Assembly (NCBI GenBank): GCA_003586115.2
Contig: QVOM02000072.1
Location: forward strand, 2,818,361 to 2,882,360
DNA length: 64,000 nucleotides
Source: Salvator merianae
Taxonomy: Eukaryota; Chordata; Lepidosauria; Squamata; Teiidae
Direction: 5' to 3'
Under the pieces are notes generated by a model. It searched no databases. It saw only the letters and a list, made by a program, of their open reading frames with translations, and was not told the DNA's origin. A program made the position numbers and the translations under genes. Shown piece by piece: positions 56,518 to 64,000 of the stretch (its first letter is position 1; each line of letters begins with the position of its first letter).

Positions 56518-58700
56518 GAGGATGTTTATGCAAAACCAACACTGTGCTTTAACGACTCTAGGGCAAACAGCACAGTACAGTTTTCTTCAAGAATGCCAGG
56601 AGGTGGGGGTGTATGTTGGTTGGTTGTACACCACAACTGCACTTGTTTGGGGCTGCAGTCCTCTTACCACAACAAATAACTCACATCACTAACAATTTTG
56701 CCATCAGCACCAGAAAACTTCGTAGTGGGACATATGCTGCTGTGGATGTCTTGGGGGAAGTGAGGCGGAGCCCATTTGCTGACCACTAACTTCACTATCA
56801 TGATAATGGACCCACACACACATTCCCCCTTTTCACTGATCTCTCCCCGCTTTTATATTACTTTGAAATTGCACAATTACACAAAAGTGAAATTACAAAG
56901 GAGAAGAAATTGCAATATGCCCTTTAAGAAGCTTTATTGCGTCATAGACGTGGAATCGAAGTTGTGCTTGGGTGGATACAGGTTGGAGGGGGAAAAGGAG
57001 TAAACAGTGAATGACCAGTAACACCACCAAGGGAATCCATGTTCTGATGCAGCAGCAGGGAAATCCAGAGGGTGGAGTTTGACTTTCCCACCAAGTCAAG
57101 ATTTGAATGTTGGAACTGCATCCAATCACTGACTGCACAGGGAGAGGAATTTGGTGAGGGGTGGGAACAGAAAGGTACAGTTTCCCCATGCTAAGCATGG
57201 GAAAAATGAGGTGTGAGAATGAGCAAGTCCAAACCGAGTCCATGCTGTAATGCAAATGAGGGAATGACCAGAATAAGTACTCAATCCTCATTTTCCTCCA
57301 ATACAGATTAAATTTATGATGTGGGACCGTGCCCATATTGAAGTAATTTCAATTGTCTTTATTTCACGCAGAACTGCCACCCAGAATTAGTCAGAGCCTT
57401 TTGGCAAACATATGTTATTTGCTACAAGAAAAGAAGGATGCCTCCAAAGTGACTAAAAAATGTGGGAGAACTGTAGTGATTTCTGGTTTATTTCTGTGCC
57501 AATTCTGAATGATTTCTGGGTGAAATCAGAAAAGGGTATGTTTTAGGCCGAATGTAGAAACAACACTGAAAGTCATATGGAATTGGTGTGTTTAAAAAAT
57601 GAGGTAGTTCCTTTTCACCCACTATGTCATTAAGCAACATTTGCTCCCTGACACACAGGCATTACATGATTGTTGCGACACCGTCTACAGCTCCCAAGAA
57701 ATTACTAGTTCCACGAAAGGCAAATCCCAACCTGAGGAAATTTCATATCTCCCAACCAGCGGCAATTAACAAAAGGCACCAATTTATTCCTCCCTCCGTT
57801 AAGCACTGGAATTCATTCTACTCCCGCGAGTCGGGGTTTAGACTATTCTGCAGTAACTTTCCATATGTTTGAAACCGGCCGGCGGGAGGGGGCTCTGCAA
57901 ACCACGCGGCACACAACATTAAATGCTTCAGTGCCACGTCCTTGCACGGCTGACAACTCGGCCTTCAGAGCGCTGCTGGCACTGGCGTCGCTCGCGTTGA
58001 CAGGCGACTTTTTTCACCACCCCTGCACCTCGTGACAAATAACGCCGCATCAATTAAATAATGAATGCGGCATAACCGTGTATTCTGTGCAGCCCTGGGG
58101 AGGGGGAAAGGCTGGCATCCACAGCCGCAAGGTCAAATGCAAGGACCGAACGCGAATTCTGTAATCTGTAGGACAGGCATCAGTTTCCACAGAGCAGCAT
58201 CAGTTCTTCAGCCGAGTTTGTTTTCTAACTGCTACCCTGCTTGGTCATGGATTAGCAGTTTCTGCTTTGTTCTCCTTCGCCCCTCCCCCCCTCGCAGAAG
58301 ACACGTCTGTGAGAAAATGAAAACTGAATAAAATCACTCTTGGTCCACGTGCCAGGGAAAAGGCTGAGTGAATGGGCCAAAAAAATAAAAGAAAATGGAG
58401 TCTGCTCTGCTGCAGTACGAAATAGAGAGGAGAGGGGAGAGCAAGAGGGGAGGGATATACAACTGGCGGCAGTGGGTGTGTGTGTGCAAGGGCCACCGCT
58501 GGAAGATGGAGAGCGGAAGAAGAACACCTTGAAAGGTGGGGGTCGCGCAGGGCGTTCAAAGCCCGCTCTGTCTCTCCTTTCGTGCGCAGTGGAGGCAGCT
58601 ATGAACCTATCACCTTGCTCCCCTCTCTCCCCCCCCACCTCCACCAGGCCTGCTCCCTCCCCTCTCTATTTCAGTCAATGTTGCATCGCTGGGATACGCG
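56518..58700. other. Unassigned DNA upstream of CHKA
   Basis: No exon is recognisable. GC content rises after about 57.85 kb. The frames at 58.24-58.92 kb are on both strands and follow from composition. Distal CHKA regulatory sequence could be here, but nothing specific can be pointed to. Confidence 0.45.
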
Positions 58701-58744
58701 TATTATCCTAGCTGCACGAATAACCAGAGCAACGGAGAAAACAG

Positions 58745-58837
58745 CCAATGGTCTTCCCGCGCCTCTTCTTCCCTCTGGGCCAATCAGAGGGCGGCGCTGC
58801 GGCAACCTTGCGGGTGGCTCTCAGGCCCGTAGCCAAT
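58745..58837 (+). promoter_or_regulatory. Three CCAAT boxes in the CHKA promoter
   Basis: CCAAT occurs at 58745-58749 (AGCCAATGG), 58780-58784 (GGCCAATCAG) and 58833-58837 (AGCCAATCG). Spacings are 35 and 53 bases, all on the plus strand and all with the flanks preferred by NF-Y. Clustered CCAAT boxes are typical of CpG-island housekeeping promoters. Binding is inferred from sequence only. Confidence 0.65.
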
Positions 58838-58970
58838 CGTTAGAGACAAAGGGGGGGACCGAGGGGGCCGGAGGAGAAGGGCTGGGGGAGGGGAGGAGGC
58901 TGGTTGAACGAAGAGGCTGATGTGAGCGTGAGTGAACGCGTGCGCGAGGAGGGCCGCGTGCCGAGAGGGC

Positions 58971-58977
58971 TATAAGA
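58971..58977 (+). promoter_or_regulatory. TATA-like box
   Basis: TATAAGA lies 169 bases before the CHKA ATG. If it works at the usual distance, transcription starts near 59000 and gives a 5' leader of about 140 bases. CpG-island promoters often lack TATA and start at several sites, so this is tentative. Confidence 0.45.
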
Positions 58978-58999
58978 ACCTTGAGGCAGGCGGGTGCGC

Positions 59000-64000
<5,001 letters not shown>

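Noticed and set aside
58245..58920. Divergent gene sharing the CHKA promoter
   Set aside because: Frames on both strands reflect GC-rich composition; no start-plus-donor arrangement or family motif is visible.

Overview
This is nuclear DNA from a vertebrate, most likely a squamate reptile (lizard or snake). The basis is a recognisable first coding exon of choline kinase alpha (CHKA) at the right-hand end, plus a repeat mixture typical of squamates: CR1/L3, L1, RTE-BovB and R4-like LINE remnants, BovB-related tRNA SINEs, and many short DNA transposons. The species cannot be named from the sequence alone.

Layout. From 1 to about 58.7 kb I recognise no host gene. That stretch is layered transposable-element debris in otherwise unidentified DNA. 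1-3.6 kb holds CR1/L3 and R4-like LINE pieces. 3.6-7.5 kb is a decayed L1 on the minus strand. 7.8-24 kb has scattered CR1/L3 tails, SINEs, a second R4-like piece and local duplications. 25.16-25.67 kb is a 502-bp fold-back. 26.6-38.3 kb has a GAA tract followed by a dense set of short inverted-repeat transposons, one of which splits a CR1 reverse transcriptase. 42-43 kb is a 5'-truncated L1 with an exact 18-bp target duplication. 43.6-52.7 kb is another dense transposon block, including a nested Harbinger/Harbinger/hAT junction. 52.8-53.5 kb is the 5' part of a BovB LINE. 54-56.5 kb has L3 and L1 tails.

From about 58.7 kb the DNA becomes GC- and CpG-rich. It carries three CCAAT boxes, a TATA-like box, a short 5' leader, the CHKA initiator ATG at 59140, and a splice donor after 59492. 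The rest of the window is CHKA intron 1, with one SINE. CHKA makes phosphocholine from choline and ATP, the first step of the CDP-choline route to phosphatidylcholine. It is the only host protein-coding unit I can support here.

The most useful observations are structural. (1) A PIF/Harbinger-like group is supported by TTA or TAA target duplications, with several copies sharing a single TTA. (2) A hAT miniature element has an 8-bp target duplication lying exactly across such a junction. (3) Three related hairpin elements have middle stem sequences that differ between copies yet pair within each copy. (4) A sequence module is shared by the BovB 5' end and two SINEs with different tRNA heads. 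I found no CRISPR array, operon, functional RNA gene, or convincing new protein-coding system.
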